The notes under the pieces were generated by a model, which ran no database searches, had not been told where the DNA came from, and worked only from the letters and a program-made list of their open reading frames with translations. Positions 46,186 to 55,468 of a DNA stretch of 64,000 bases are shown here, in pieces (positions within the stretch are counted from its first letter, which is position 1; each line of letters begins with the position of its first letter). Source of the DNA: Dehalobacter sp. 12DCB1 (GTDB taxonomy: Bacteria; Bacillota; Desulfitobacteriia; Desulfitobacteriales; Syntrophobotulaceae). Position numbers and translations under genes: made by a program. Where the stretch lies: the NCBI RefSeq assembly GCF_004343605.1, contig NZ_POSF01000014.1, positions 310,001 through 374,000 on the forward strand, read 5' to 3'.

Positions 46186-47133
46186 TCATAAGAGTCCAAC
46201 TCCCCAGATATCCCGGCCGCAGTGCCCGCATTTCCCTTCCGTGGTTTTCATGGTCACCCAAAGGTCTCTGGTGATGACTTCCTGCCCGCATTGCGGACAA
46301 TAGGTCGTATTTCCTCCTGCCATATTCCCGAGGTATACATAGGGCAGGGTTTCTTTGGCCAGCGTCCATAGTTTTTTTAATTTCTTTTCATCAGTTGCCG
46401 GTATTTTGCTTTTATGCATAGGATGATATTTGCTCAAATGCCACGCCAGCGGAGTATTTAGACCGGATAGCCATTTGGCCAGCGTCTTAATTTCCTGTGG
46501 ACTGTCATTTAAGTTCGGGATAACGAGCGTTGTAATCTCGGTATGAACGTTTGGCACCAGCGTTTCAACTGTTTTTAATACCCACTCCAGTTTCCCTCCG
46601 GTGTATTTCTCGTAGAATTCCGGAGTGAATCCTTTAATATCAATATTGACCGCATCGAGGTATGGCATCAGATATTCGAGGTATTTCTGTTCGATAATCC
46701 CATTGGATACCAGAACAACCTTCCCTCCCCATTCTTTAATAAGAGGAGCTGTCTCCAAGATCATTTCGTACCAGACCAGAGGCTCCGTATACGTAAAACA
46801 AATCCCGATGGACGGGTCTTCCGTGGCCATTTCCGTCAACTGCTTCGGGAAAATCCGGCGGCCCTGCTCATATTTCTGGGAAATCTCATAGTTCTGGCAA
46901 AAGAAGCAGTGCAGGTTGCAGCCATAGCCGCCGACCGAGAATATCTGCCTTCCCGGGTAGAAATGATAAAGAGGTTTTTTCTCCACAGGATCAAGATGAA
47001 ACGCAGCGACTTCAGCAAAAGTCAGTGGTATGATTTCACCATTTTGGCACCCTCTGACCTTACAAAATCCAGACTGGCCTTCTTTAAGTTTACAGTGATG
47101 CGGACATAGCGGACATTCAGAAAATCCTGCCAT
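46186..47133 (-). CDS. amrS: AmmeMemoRadiSam system radical SAM enzyme
   Basis: A 315-residue radical SAM protein. It has an N-terminal cysteine block (CPLCPHHC, GFCKVRGC), the radical SAM motif GYGCNLHCFFCQN, the glycine strand TYTEPLVWYE, and a C-terminal zinc ribbon (CPQCG, CGHCG). This matches the AmmeMemoRadiSam radical enzyme, close to pyruvate-formate-lyase-activase-like proteins. The biochemical role is undefined. The ATG at 47133 has AGAGGG at nine bases. It is 21 bases downstream of the Memo-AMMECR1 fusion gene. Confidence 0.92.
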   Translation of the reverse strand: MAGFSECPLCPHHCKLKEGQSGFCKVRGCQNGEIIPLTFAEVAAFHLDPVEKKPLYHFYPGRQIFSVGGYGCNLHCFFCQNYEISQKYEQGRRIFPKQLTEMATEDPSIGICFTYTEPLVWYEMILETAPLIKEWGGKVVLVSNGIIEQKYLEYLMPYLDAVNIDIKGFTPEFYEKYTGGKLEWVLKTVETLVPNVHTEITTLVIPNLNDSPQEIKTLAKWLSGLNTPLAWHLSKYHPMHKSKIPATDEKKLKKLWTLAKETLPYVYLGNMAGGNTTYCPQCGQEVITRDLWVTMKTTEGKCGHCGRDIWGVGLL

Positions 47134-47154
47134 ATGCTTCATCCCTCTTTCCTG

Positions 47155-48417
47155 TTATTCAAAAAAACGTTCGACTTCAAAACGCCAGAGTTCGACATCC
47201 TCCCCCGGCTCAATACCAGCTTTCTGTTTGGCTATTCCGACCTGTTCCTCAGCCTTATCAATCCCTTCAAGATGAGGCAGCAACAACCCGACCTTTCCAC
47301 CCCGGCGTACGATTACCCCGTAACGCTGAGGATCCAGTTCTTCAGGCCCAGTAATCTTCTCCGTGTCTCCAAGAACATCGACAGATACAGATATTAAGGG
47401 CAGTTCTTCCGGTTGGACCGGCCAAAAGCGTGGATCCTGGGTACCTGCTGCTATGGCGTTATGTCTAATCTCTGAAGCCAGGTCTTCTCTTACCGGTTGG
47501 ATCGTGCCAATGCAGCCCCGCAAAGTCCCATCCTTTTTAAGGGAAACAAAGCAGCCTTTCTTTTCTTTCAGTAGAGGATCTCCAGGAATATTTAACCTGT
47601 CAAAAGGCTGGGATGTAAGATAGTAAGTCAGGCATTCCCTGGCATAGCCGGCAATCGGTGAAGAACGGAAGATCTCAGCAATGAGGTAACCTACACCAAA
47701 TGGTCCTTCATAGGAGAGAACCTTAATCGCGCCTTCTCTCGCCCCGAGTGCAAACAGCAGAGAATGATAACCGCACTGAGCTGCTTCATCCAAGAGACTT
47801 GCGGGAATCGCCCTAAGCAGCGTCGTGTCTCTTTTCAGTCCTTTGACTATAAGCTGGTCCAGTTTGGGGCCGGAAGGGTGGGACCCATAAGGCCCGTCTT
47901 CTTTGAGCCGGTGGGAAAGGTCACCGCTTGCAATCAAGGCGCAGCATTCGGCTGCATCATTTAAAATTTGGCCAACTTTTTGTCCGTAATGTTCCGGACG
48001 GATCATCGGCATGCTTAAGACAACGATCTTTCCGGACCATCCGGCTTGATGAAGAAAGTAAAGCGGGATGAGTGAACCATGATCGAGCTCTGCCCGAACA
48101 GGAAAAGCATCAGGAATCTTTTCCCTGATGTTCTCTACCAGCTGTTGATCCGTTTCAAAGCTCAAATTCACCTGCCCAGCCCCAAAACGGCTAAAACTCC
48201 CAGAAAGCGTCTCGCCGCTTAAATACGCCAAACCCTGCTCAGCCAGCGGCGCATGGGGGGATACAATCAGGATCGTCTCCGTATTCATCTTGATGACTTG
48301 CTGAACAAGCGTCCTATAAGCATCTACTGTTTGCTGACAACCTTTTTCTTCGCCATGCCCGACCTCAGGCACAAGAATCGGAGGATGAGGAACAAATCCC
48401 ACATAGACAAGACTCAT
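47155..48417 (-). CDS. AmmeMemoRadiSam system protein, MEMO-like and AMMECR1 domains fused
   Basis: A 420-residue two-domain protein. Residues 1 to about 250 are a class III extradiol dioxygenase-like MEMO domain (FVPHPPILVPEVGHG, ILIVSPHAPL, SGDLSHRLKEDGPYG), with His residues that could bind a metal. About 255-415 is an AMMECR1 domain with the signature LRGCIGTIQPV. In many genomes the two domains are separate proteins. The human homologues MEMO1 and AMMECR1 have no settled enzymatic role. Together with the radical SAM gene it forms the complete set. RBS GGGGG precedes the ATG. Confidence 0.92.
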   Translation of the reverse strand: MSLVYVGFVPHPPILVPEVGHGEEKGCQQTVDAYRTLVQQVIKMNTETILIVSPHAPLAEQGLAYLSGETLSGSFSRFGAGQVNLSFETDQQLVENIREKIPDAFPVRAELDHGSLIPLYFLHQAGWSGKIVVLSMPMIRPEHYGQKVGQILNDAAECCALIASGDLSHRLKEDGPYGSHPSGPKLDQLIVKGLKRDTTLLRAIPASLLDEAAQCGYHSLLFALGAREGAIKVLSYEGPFGVGYLIAEIFRSSPIAGYARECLTYYLTSQPFDRLNIPGDPLLKEKKGCFVSLKKDGTLRGCIGTIQPVREDLASEIRHNAIAAGTQDPRFWPVQPEELPLISVSVDVLGDTEKITGPEELDPQRYGVIVRRGGKVGLLLPHLEGIDKAEEQVGIAKQKAGIEPGEDVELWRFEVERFFE

Positions 48418-48769
48418 AGCAATACCCCCTTAGTTTCTGGTATATTGAGAATTAAAAATTCATTTTATCTATGATTAATTTTTTTATATATTTTCTTTTT
48501 ATATGCACATTTATCCTGCCATTGCTTCTATTTGGATTGGATTAATTATTATCCGAATATATTTTGTATACATCGGAATAAACACTTGTTATTTCTAAAA
48601 AAGTATGTTAACTTTTTGATATATTTTTATAGGTAATTTGAGCAAAGATGCTTATTCCTCGATCAAACGCTTTGAGGTCTAAGTTTGTTTTTGCTTTTTT
48701 TGCTTTTTATGGTTATTTAACTATTTACCATTATCTAATATCTAAATTCTGAAGGGAGATTTCGAAACA
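48418..48769. other. AT-rich leader region upstream of glnN
   Basis: No gene is supported. Near the 3' end, TCAAACGCTTTGA (48663-48675) is a small palindrome. Its CAAA can alternatively pair with TTTG (48684-48687) in front of a long T-rich tract (48688-48710), a possible weak attenuator of glnN. The GlnN ribosome site is AAGGGAG near 48752. Confidence 0.35.
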
Positions 48770-50866
48770 ATGGATATCTTTGCAATGAACGTTTTTAACG
48801 ATGCCGTCATGAGGGAACGGCTGCCCAAAGCAACCTACAAAGCTTTGAAAAAAACAATTGAGGACGGGAAAGCGCTGGACCCCGATGTTGCAGAAATCGT
48901 TGCAAATGCAATGAAAGACTGGGCGATTGAAAAAGGAGCTACCCACTATACCCACTGGTTCCAGCCGATGACAGGACTCACTGCGGAGAAGCATGACTCG
49001 TTTATTTCTCCGACTGCCGACGGCAAAGTCATTATGGAGTTTTCCGGCAAAGAACTGATCAAAGGCGAACCTGACGCGTCTTCTTTCCCAAGCGGCGGCA
49101 TTAGAGCTACGTTTGAGGCCAGAGGCTATACTGCCTGGGACTGCACCTCTCCGGCTTTTGCCAGAGAAGAGAAAAACGGCAACGTCACGCTGACGATTCC
49201 CACAGTATTCTATTCGTATACCGGTGAAGTTCTCGACAAAAAAATTCCGCTTTTGCGCTCTATGGAAGCACTCTCCAAACAAGCAGTAAGACTGTTAAAA
49301 TTATTTGGCAATACGACAGCAACCCGGGTCATTTCTACGGTCGGACCCGAGCAGGAATACTTTCTGATTGATAAAAGTTTTTTTGATGCCAGAATGGATT
49401 TAGTCCTTACCGGCAGAACACTCTTTGGCGCTCCTCCGGCTAAGGGCCAGGAAATGGAAGACCATTACTTCGGCAGCATCAAAGAGCGCATTGCTGCCTT
49501 TATGAAAGAATTGAATGAAGAACTCTGGAAGTTAGGCGTTTTGGCTAAAACGCAGCACAACGAAGTTGCTCCTGGCCAGTTTGAAATTGCCCCAATTTTC
49601 TCGACAACCAATGTTTCTACCGACCATAACCAACTGGTCATGGATACTTTGAAAAAGGTTGCCTTGCATCATGATCTGGTCTGCCTGCTTCATGAGAAAC
49701 CGTTTGCAGGCGTCAATGGTTCCGGGAAACACAATAACTGGTCCATGAGCACCAATGATGGACAGAATCTGCTTGATCCGGGAAATACCCCGCACGATAA
49801 CGCTCAGTTCTTAACTTTCCTTTGTGCTGTCATTAAAGCTGTGGACGAATACTCCGAACTGCTCAGGGTGTCCGCCGCCAACCCTGGAAACGACCACCGT
49901 CTCGGTGCGAATGAGGCTCCCCCGGCGATCATTTCCATGTTCCTCGGCGACATGCTGACGGATATTGTCGAACAAATCCAAAATAACGGCGGTGCTGTAT
50001 CATCCAAACCAAATGGCACTTTGACAGTCGGCGTGTCCACGCTTCCGGAAATTCCAAAGGATAACTCCGACCGCAACCGGACTTCACCGTTTGCCTTTAC
50101 CGGAAATAAATTTGAGTTCCGCATGGTTCCTTCCAGTGCATCCATTGCTGGTCCGAACATGGTCCTAAACACGATTGTCGCTGAAAGTATTTGCCAGATT
50201 GCCGATAAGCTTGAAAAGGCTGCCGATTTTAACAGCGAACTGCAGGCCCTCTTGAAAGAAATTCTGGTCAAACACAATCGTATCATCTTCAATGGCAACA
50301 ACTATTCCGAAGACTGGGTCGTAGAAGCAGAAAAACGCGGTCTGCCGAACATCAAATCCATGGTGGAAGCTTTGGAGCACTTCATTGATGAGAAGTGTGT
50401 TAATGTGTTCGAGAAACACGGTGTATTGAGCAAACAGGAAGTTCATTCCCGCTACGAGATTTTGCTGGAACAATACAGCAAAACGATCAATATCGAAGCC
50501 AAAACGATGATTGATATGGCTAACAGGCTGATTCTTCCCGCAGCTGCAAAATATGTAGCTGACCTTGCCGGGTCCGTACAAAGTGTTAAAGCTGCTGTAG
50601 TTGCTGCGGACACCTCCGCGCAGGAAGAAGTCATTAAAGAAGTATCCTCGGCTTTAGGTTCCTTTAAAGCCAAAACTGTAGCTTTGGAAAAAGCGGTCCT
50701 AGGTGCGTCCGACGTTGAAGATGTCCATGCCAATGCGGTTTGCTACCGTGACATCGTCTTTGCCGCGATGAATGAATTGAGGATCTATGGGGATAAGCTT
50801 GAAACACTTGTTGACGCGGAGCTTTGGCCGTTGCCGACTTATGCGGAAATGCTGTTCCTCATTTAA
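48770..50866 (+). CDS. glnN: Glutamine synthetase type III (GlnN)
   Basis: A 698-residue type III glutamine synthetase, much longer than types I and II. It has the N-terminal [19 protein letters not shown] block, [34 protein letters not shown], and [20 protein letters not shown], all conserved in GlnN. It makes glutamine from glutamate and ammonia. The ATG at 48770 follows AAGGGAG; a second in-frame ATG lies at codon 6. It is monocistronic and ends at a perfect terminator. Confidence 0.97.
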   Translation: MDIFAMNVFNDAVMRERLPKATYKALKKTIEDGKALDPDVAEIVANAMKDWAIEKGATHYTHWFQPMTGLTAEKHDSFISPTADGKVIMEFSGKELIKGEPDASSFPSGGIRATFEARGYTAWDCTSPAFAREEKNGNVTLTIPTVFYSYTGEVLDKKIPLLRSMEALSKQAVRLLKLFGNTTATRVISTVGPEQEYFLIDKSFFDARMDLVLTGRTLFGAPPAKGQEMEDHYFGSIKERIAAFMKELNEELWKLGVLAKTQHNEVAPGQFEIAPIFSTTNVSTDHNQLVMDTLKKVALHHDLVCLLHEKPFAGVNGSGKHNNWSMSTNDGQNLLDPGNTPHDNAQFLTFLCAVIKAVDEYSELLRVSAANPGNDHRLGANEAPPAIISMFLGDMLTDIVEQIQNNGGAVSSKPNGTLTVGVSTLPEIPKDNSDRNRTSPFAFTGNKFEFRMVPSSASIAGPNMVLNTIVAESICQIADKLEKAADFNSELQALLKEILVKHNRIIFNGNNYSEDWVVEAEKRGLPNIKSMVEALEHFIDEKCVNVFEKHGVLSKQEVHSRYEILLEQYSKTINIEAKTMIDMANRLILPAAAKYVADLAGSVQSVKAAVVAADTSAQEEVIKEVSSALGSFKAKTVALEKAVLGASDVEDVHANAVCYRDIVFAAMNELRIYGDKLETLVDAELWPLPTYAEMLFLI

Positions 50867-50883
50867 TCCATACCCTTCAGAAA

Positions 50884-50927
50884 AAAATAGCAGAGGAGAG
50901 GGCATCAGCCCTCTCCTCTGCTATTTT
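50884..50927. terminator. Bidirectional terminator after glnN
   Basis: Perfect 20-base arms (50884-50903 and 50908-50927, core GCAGAGGAGAGGGC) around an ATCA loop, with A and T runs outside. It separates glnN from the convergent membrane gene. Confidence 0.95.
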
Positions 50928-50991
50928 ATTGATTATATTCTTATCGTCGTTGCCCACATCAGCTTTGCAGGCCATTTACTGTCTTAACATC

Positions 50992-51510
50992 TTACCGTCG
51001 GCCGGCCCAAAACCCCCCATGAAAATTCTTAGGTTCCTGGAAGAATACAAACGCGCTTGGGCAGGAATCATTAACAATATTCAAAAGTTCTTTTTGCCGG
51101 TTTCTTTTGGCCAGAACCAACATCAGGAGGCGTTTCCCGTCGCGGCCTTCCCCGGTCCAGGTCGTAACGCCAAATCCTTTCTTACGCAATAATTTGGGAA
51201 GCGTCTCATCGAGCGAATCAACAATGACCTCTGCAGTCATGTACCCGAGAGCAAGTCTTTCCTCGATCCTGCTTCCCAGATACACTCCGATCCCATAGCC
51301 GATGCAATACGCTGCGATGTTCCAGTAACTGTCCAGGTTTTTCAGTATAATAGACAATCCGGCAATGTACACGAGCACTTCGATCATGGACAGCATGGAA
51401 GCATACTCCTTTAAGCCCTTGATCACAAGGATAAACCGTACCGTTGTCAGTGATACGTACGTAATATTAATAGCCGTGATCAGCAGAACAAATAGGACTG
51501 CTTGATTCAT
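50992..51510 (-). CDS. DUF2179/UPF0316 family membrane protein
   Basis: A 172-residue protein with three predicted membrane helices in the first 90 residues (LFVLLITAINITYVSLTTVR, VLVYIAGLSIIL, IAAYCIGYGIGVYLG) and the SRIEERLALGYMTAEVI junction typical of the family, then a DUF2179 domain. The Bacillus homologue is YebE-like. The function is unknown. The ATG at 51510 follows GGTGAT; a GTG 12 bases upstream is the alternative. Confidence 0.85.
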   Translation of the reverse strand: MNQAVLFVLLITAINITYVSLTTVRFILVIKGLKEYASMLSMIEVLVYIAGLSIILKNLDSYWNIAAYCIGYGIGVYLGSRIEERLALGYMTAEVIVDSLDETLPKLLRKKGFGVTTWTGEGRDGKRLLMLVLAKRNRQKELLNIVNDSCPSAFVFFQEPKNFHGGFWAGRR

Positions 51511-51777
51511 TCTTATCACCAATCTTCTTTTTCAGACTGGATATTTCTTTGATATTATTATGATCTATTTAAGGGTAATTCTACTCTGCTGTTCCGAATT
51601 TTTCTGAGTTGCTGTTTTTCACTCACATTGCCGGCTATCTCCTGCGTATTACAAAATACCTGTATATGTAAAGAAATGTATAAAATATGCTATGGAACAC
51701 ACAATAATGATGAATTAGCAAAAGACCGGCTTTTTTTCATTCAGTAGCCAATTATACTATGTCGGGAGGGGAAAATA

Positions 51778-52923
51778 TTGAAAAAGGGCAGCTATTATGA
51801 CTGGGCCCGCCAGAAAGGAATATCCCGGCGGGACTTTTTAAGGTTCTGTGCCATGACTGCAGCAATGCTGGGACTCGATGCAACCGCTGTCCCCAGAATT
51901 GTGGAAGCTTTGGAAAACAAGTCACGCCCACCTGTCATTTATCTAAATCTGCAGGAATGCACCTGCTGCGGCGAGTCTTTCATCCGGTCCGCCCATCCTT
52001 TGTTTTCGGACCTGATCTTCAATATGATTTCCCTTGATTATATGGAGACGCTGCAGGCCGCAGCCGGAACACAGGCAGAGTCTGTCCGTCTGAAAACAAT
52101 GCAGGAACATTACGGGGAATATATTCTGGTAGTCGAAGGCAGTGCCACACTGGCAGAGGGCGGCATTTACTGTACCATCGGCGGAATGACTGCCAACGAG
52201 CTTCTGAAGGAATGTGCCGATGGAGCAGCTGCCGTGATAGCGTATGGCTCCTGTGCGACTAACGCCTGTGTCCAGGGGGCACACCCCAATCCAACACAGG
52301 CTGTACCGATTCGGAGAATTGTCAAGAACAAGCCAGTCATTGACGTTCCCGGATGTCCGCCCATTGCTGAAGTCATCACCGGTACAATCGTTCATTACCT
52401 GACATTTGGGAAAATCCCGGAATTAACGAGCCTGGGCCGTCCTAAAGCCTTTTACTCCAAACGTGTCCATGACGGCTGCACCCGCCGGGCCTTCTTTGAT
52501 GCCGGCCAGTTTGTTGAGCGCTTCGATGACGAAGGTGCCAGAAAAGGCTGGTGCCTGTATAAAGTTGGCTGCAAAGGCCCAGTCGCCTATAATGCCTGCG
52601 CCGTAACGGAATGGAATGACGGAGTCAGCTTTCCTGTTAAATCGGGACACCCTTGTATGGCCTGTTCCGAGAATAATTGGTATGATTCCAGCACGCCTTT
52701 TTATGCTCACCTGGCTGAGATCCCCAATCAGGCCATCGGCGGCAACCCTGACCATATCGGTCTTGCCGCTTTAGGTGTGGCCGGTCTGGGTGTTGTTGCC
52801 CATGGGGGAATTACGGCCGCTGCCAAAGGGCGTGGGAAAAAGAACCACCCGAACAGAAGTACGGATACTGAACAAAGAAGACAAGTAACTAAGAAGACTA
52901 AGACGAATGATAAAGAAGACTAA
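51778..52923 (+). CDS. hupS: [NiFe] uptake hydrogenase small subunit
   Basis: A 381-residue small subunit with a twin-arginine signal (SRRDFLRFCAM) exporting the dimer across the membrane. Cluster ligands are visible: CTCCGESF for the proximal cluster, YGSCATNACVQG and GCPP, a medial region GCTRRAFFD, and later CMACSENNW. The C-terminus has a hydrophobic stretch (about 320-345) and a basic tail, likely the membrane anchor. The start is TTG (51778) after GGGAGGGG. A TTACA/TGTAA inverted repeat (51649-51671) lies in the 5' region. First gene of hupS, hupL, cytochrome b, splB. Confidence 0.94.
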   Translation: MKKGSYYDWARQKGISRRDFLRFCAMTAAMLGLDATAVPRIVEALENKSRPPVIYLNLQECTCCGESFIRSAHPLFSDLIFNMISLDYMETLQAAAGTQAESVRLKTMQEHYGEYILVVEGSATLAEGGIYCTIGGMTANELLKECADGAAAVIAYGSCATNACVQGAHPNPTQAVPIRRIVKNKPVIDVPGCPPIAEVITGTIVHYLTFGKIPELTSLGRPKAFYSKRVHDGCTRRAFFDAGQFVERFDDEGARKGWCLYKVGCKGPVAYNACAVTEWNDGVSFPVKSGHPCMACSENNWYDSSTPFYAHLAEIPNQAIGGNPDHIGLAALGVAGLGVVAHGGITAAAKGRGKKNHPNRSTDTEQRRQVTKKTKTNDKED

Positions 52924-52945
52924 TGCAGAAAGGTTTTGAATCTCA

Positions 52946-54643
52946 ATGACAACAAGAATTGTTGTGGATCCTGTCACCCGGATCGAAGGTCATTTACGCA
53001 TTGAAGCCATTGTTGACGGGACAAAGATCAGTGATGCTGTCAGCTCAGGAACAACATTTAGAGGAATTGAGAAGATTGTCGAAAACAGAGATCCACGTGA
53101 TGTCTGGGCATTTGTCCAACGAATTTGCGGTGTTTGCACGCACATTCATGCGATTGCTTCCGTGCGGGCAGTGGAAGATGCCTTGGATTATTCGATCCCG
53201 AAAAATGCCAACTACATACGCAATATCATGACGCTGACCCAATTTACCCAGGATCATGTGATTCATTTTTATCATTTGCATGGTTTTGACTGGATTGATG
53301 TCTTAAGCGCATTAAAGGCTGATCCTAAAGCAACAAGCAGTCTGGCCATGTCCATCTCCTCGTGGCCTAATTCTTCCGAGGGTTACTTCAGGGATATGCA
53401 AAACAAAGTTAAGAATATTGTCCAAAGCGGTCAGCTTGGTATTTTTGCCAATGCTTACTGGGGTCATCCAGCTTATCGCTTGCCTCCGGAAGCCAATCTA
53501 ATGGGAGTCGCACATTACCTGGAAGCATTAAGCTGGCAAAAGGAAATTGCCAAAGTCCATACTGTGTTCGGAGGGAAAAATCCGCACCCAAACTATCTGG
53601 TTGGCGGGCATGCTTCGACCATCAATCTTGATGACGTTCATGTTCTGAATATGGAACGCCTGAATCTTGTAAAAACGAAGATTGATGAAGCCCAAACGTT
53701 TGTCAACCAGGTCCTTATTCCAGATATTTTGGCCATTGCTGGCTTTTACAAAAAAGACCTTTGGGGAGGCGGAATCGGCAACTTCCTGGCCTACGGCGGC
53801 GTACCGCTCGTCGATATCCATGAACCGGATAGCTACCTTTTCCCGCGCGGAATCGTCCTCAACAGGGACTTGAGCAAAGTCTATGATCTTGATCTAAAGG
53901 ATCCAAGCCATATTCAAGAATTTGTATCTCACTCGTGGTATCAATACGAGGATAAGGATGCCGGGCTTCACCCGTGGCAGGGGCAGACGGATCCAGCGTA
54001 TGACGGGCCCAAACCACCTTATCACAATTTGGATGAATCAAAAAAATACAGCTGGATCAAAACACCGCGCTGGCAGGGCCATGCGATGGAAGTCGGCCCG
54101 CTGGCCCGCTCCGTGGTTGCTTATGCCAAGGGCAATAAGGAAATCAAGGAAATGGTCGATAGCTCCCTGCGGAAACTGGACCTTCCGCTCACTGCTTTGT
54201 TTTCAACGCTCGGACGAACGCTGGCCAGAGCACTGGAAGCAAAATTTTGCGCCGATCAACTCGCCGGTTTTTATGCGGATCTAATCGCTAATATTAAAGC
54301 CGGTGACACACAAACCTTCAATCCTGAAAAATGGGAACCCAGCCGCTGGCCAACAGAAGCCCAGGGTGTCGGCTGGGCTGAGGCCCCGCGGGGAGCTCTG
54401 GCTCACTGGATTAAGATCCGCGGCGGCAAGGTGGAAAGCTATCAGGCGGTTGTGCCGACAACCTGGAATGCCTCACCGCGGGATGCTACAGGACAAAAAG
54501 GTCCATATGAGGCATCTCTGCTCGACACACCAGTCGCCGCTACCGACCAGCCCCTGGAACTGCTCCGGACCATTCACTCATTTGACCCCTGTATCGCCTG
54601 CGCAGCACACCTGATAACACCACAAGGAAAACTATTATGCTAG
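52946..54643 (+). CDS. hupL: [NiFe] uptake hydrogenase large subunit
   Basis: A 565-residue catalytic subunit. The nickel-iron ligands are RICGVCTHIHA near residue 65 and the terminal DPCIACAAH. The protein continues 10 residues past that histidine (to LLC), the peptide normally removed by a HupD-type protease. No hupD or hyp maturation gene is in the window. ATG after AAAGG; the gene follows hupS by about 20 bases. Confidence 0.95.
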   Translation: MTTRIVVDPVTRIEGHLRIEAIVDGTKISDAVSSGTTFRGIEKIVENRDPRDVWAFVQRICGVCTHIHAIASVRAVEDALDYSIPKNANYIRNIMTLTQFTQDHVIHFYHLHGFDWIDVLSALKADPKATSSLAMSISSWPNSSEGYFRDMQNKVKNIVQSGQLGIFANAYWGHPAYRLPPEANLMGVAHYLEALSWQKEIAKVHTVFGGKNPHPNYLVGGHASTINLDDVHVLNMERLNLVKTKIDEAQTFVNQVLIPDILAIAGFYKKDLWGGGIGNFLAYGGVPLVDIHEPDSYLFPRGIVLNRDLSKVYDLDLKDPSHIQEFVSHSWYQYEDKDAGLHPWQGQTDPAYDGPKPPYHNLDESKKYSWIKTPRWQGHAMEVGPLARSVVAYAKGNKEIKEMVDSSLRKLDLPLTALFSTLGRTLARALEAKFCADQLAGFYADLIANIKAGDTQTFNPEKWEPSRWPTEAQGVGWAEAPRGALAHWIKIRGGKVESYQAVVPTTWNASPRDATGQKGPYEASLLDTPVAATDQPLELLRTIHSFDPCIACAAHLITPQGKLLC

Positions 54644-54720
54644 GGAAAATCTAGGGGCCACAATATCTGCGTGCCATGGTGACGCTAGAATACATTCTAA
54701 GTGATACGGAGGGATTACGA

Positions 54721-55467
54721 TTGGCCTTATCCAAAGAAAAGAAGGGTTCCGCCCCGATGTCGCAACGCAGACCGGTATACGTCTGGCAATTTCCTGTCCG
54801 GATATTTCACTGGATCAATGCAGCCGCCGTCACCGTACTCTTTCTTACAGGTCTGTATATTGGAAATCCTGTCTTTATTACCCCCGGAGAAGCTTTCCAG
54901 CAGTTTTTAATGGGATCCGTTCGCTACTGGCATGGAATAGCCGCTTTTATCTTTACGGCCAATCTGTTATTTCGCCTCTATTGGTTCTGGGCAGGTAATG
55001 AGTATGCCAAGATACGTTTCTGGCAGAAGCCTTTTTGGCAGGACCTCAAGTCGACAATCCGCTACTATTTGTTTATGAGAGGAGAACATCAGGGACATCT
55101 CGGGCATAATGCCCTAGCCCAGCTGTCTTATCTTCTTTTCATCTGGATCGGAAGCTTTTTCATGATTATAACGGGTTTTGCTATGCGGATAGGCACCAAT
55201 CCGGACGGTATATCCGGAAATTTGTTTTCCTGGGTCATTCCGGCTTTTCACAACGAAAATCTGGTTAGAATGAGTCATCATCTTGTCGCCTGGGGTTATG
55301 TGGTCTTTTTGTTGATTCACCTCTACCTTGTATTCAGACAGGATCTTCTGGATGATGATGGTACTACCTCATCCATGATCAATGGGTATAAATATGAATT
55401 GCCCTCTACTGTCGGCACTGAAGAAGTCCATACCTCTGAATATGTTGTACTCCAGAAGGGGGATTAA
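54721..55467 (+). CDS. hupC: [NiFe] hydrogenase cytochrome b subunit
   Basis: A 248-residue membrane protein with four to five hydrophobic helices and the histidines expected for b-heme ligands (FHWINAAAV, RYWHGIAAF, MSHHLVAWGYVV, LIHLYLVF). The N-terminal VYVWQFPVRIFHW is typical of the HyaC/HupC family. It passes electrons from H2 oxidation to the quinone pool. The start is TTG at 54721, seven bases after GGAGGG, leaving out 15 unlikely upstream residues. Confidence 0.92.
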   Translation: MALSKEKKGSAPMSQRRPVYVWQFPVRIFHWINAAAVTVLFLTGLYIGNPVFITPGEAFQQFLMGSVRYWHGIAAFIFTANLLFRLYWFWAGNEYAKIRFWQKPFWQDLKSTIRYYLFMRGEHQGHLGHNALAQLSYLLFIWIGSFFMIITGFAMRIGTNPDGISGNLFSWVIPAFHNENLVRMSHHLVAWGYVVFLLIHLYLVFRQDLLDDDGTTSSMINGYKYELPSTVGTEEVHTSEYVVLQKGD

Positions 55468-55468
55468 C

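Noticed and set aside
48731-49282. Minus-strand open frame opposite glnN start
   Set aside because: Antisense to the strongly conserved N-terminus of glnN, with no start site or known family.
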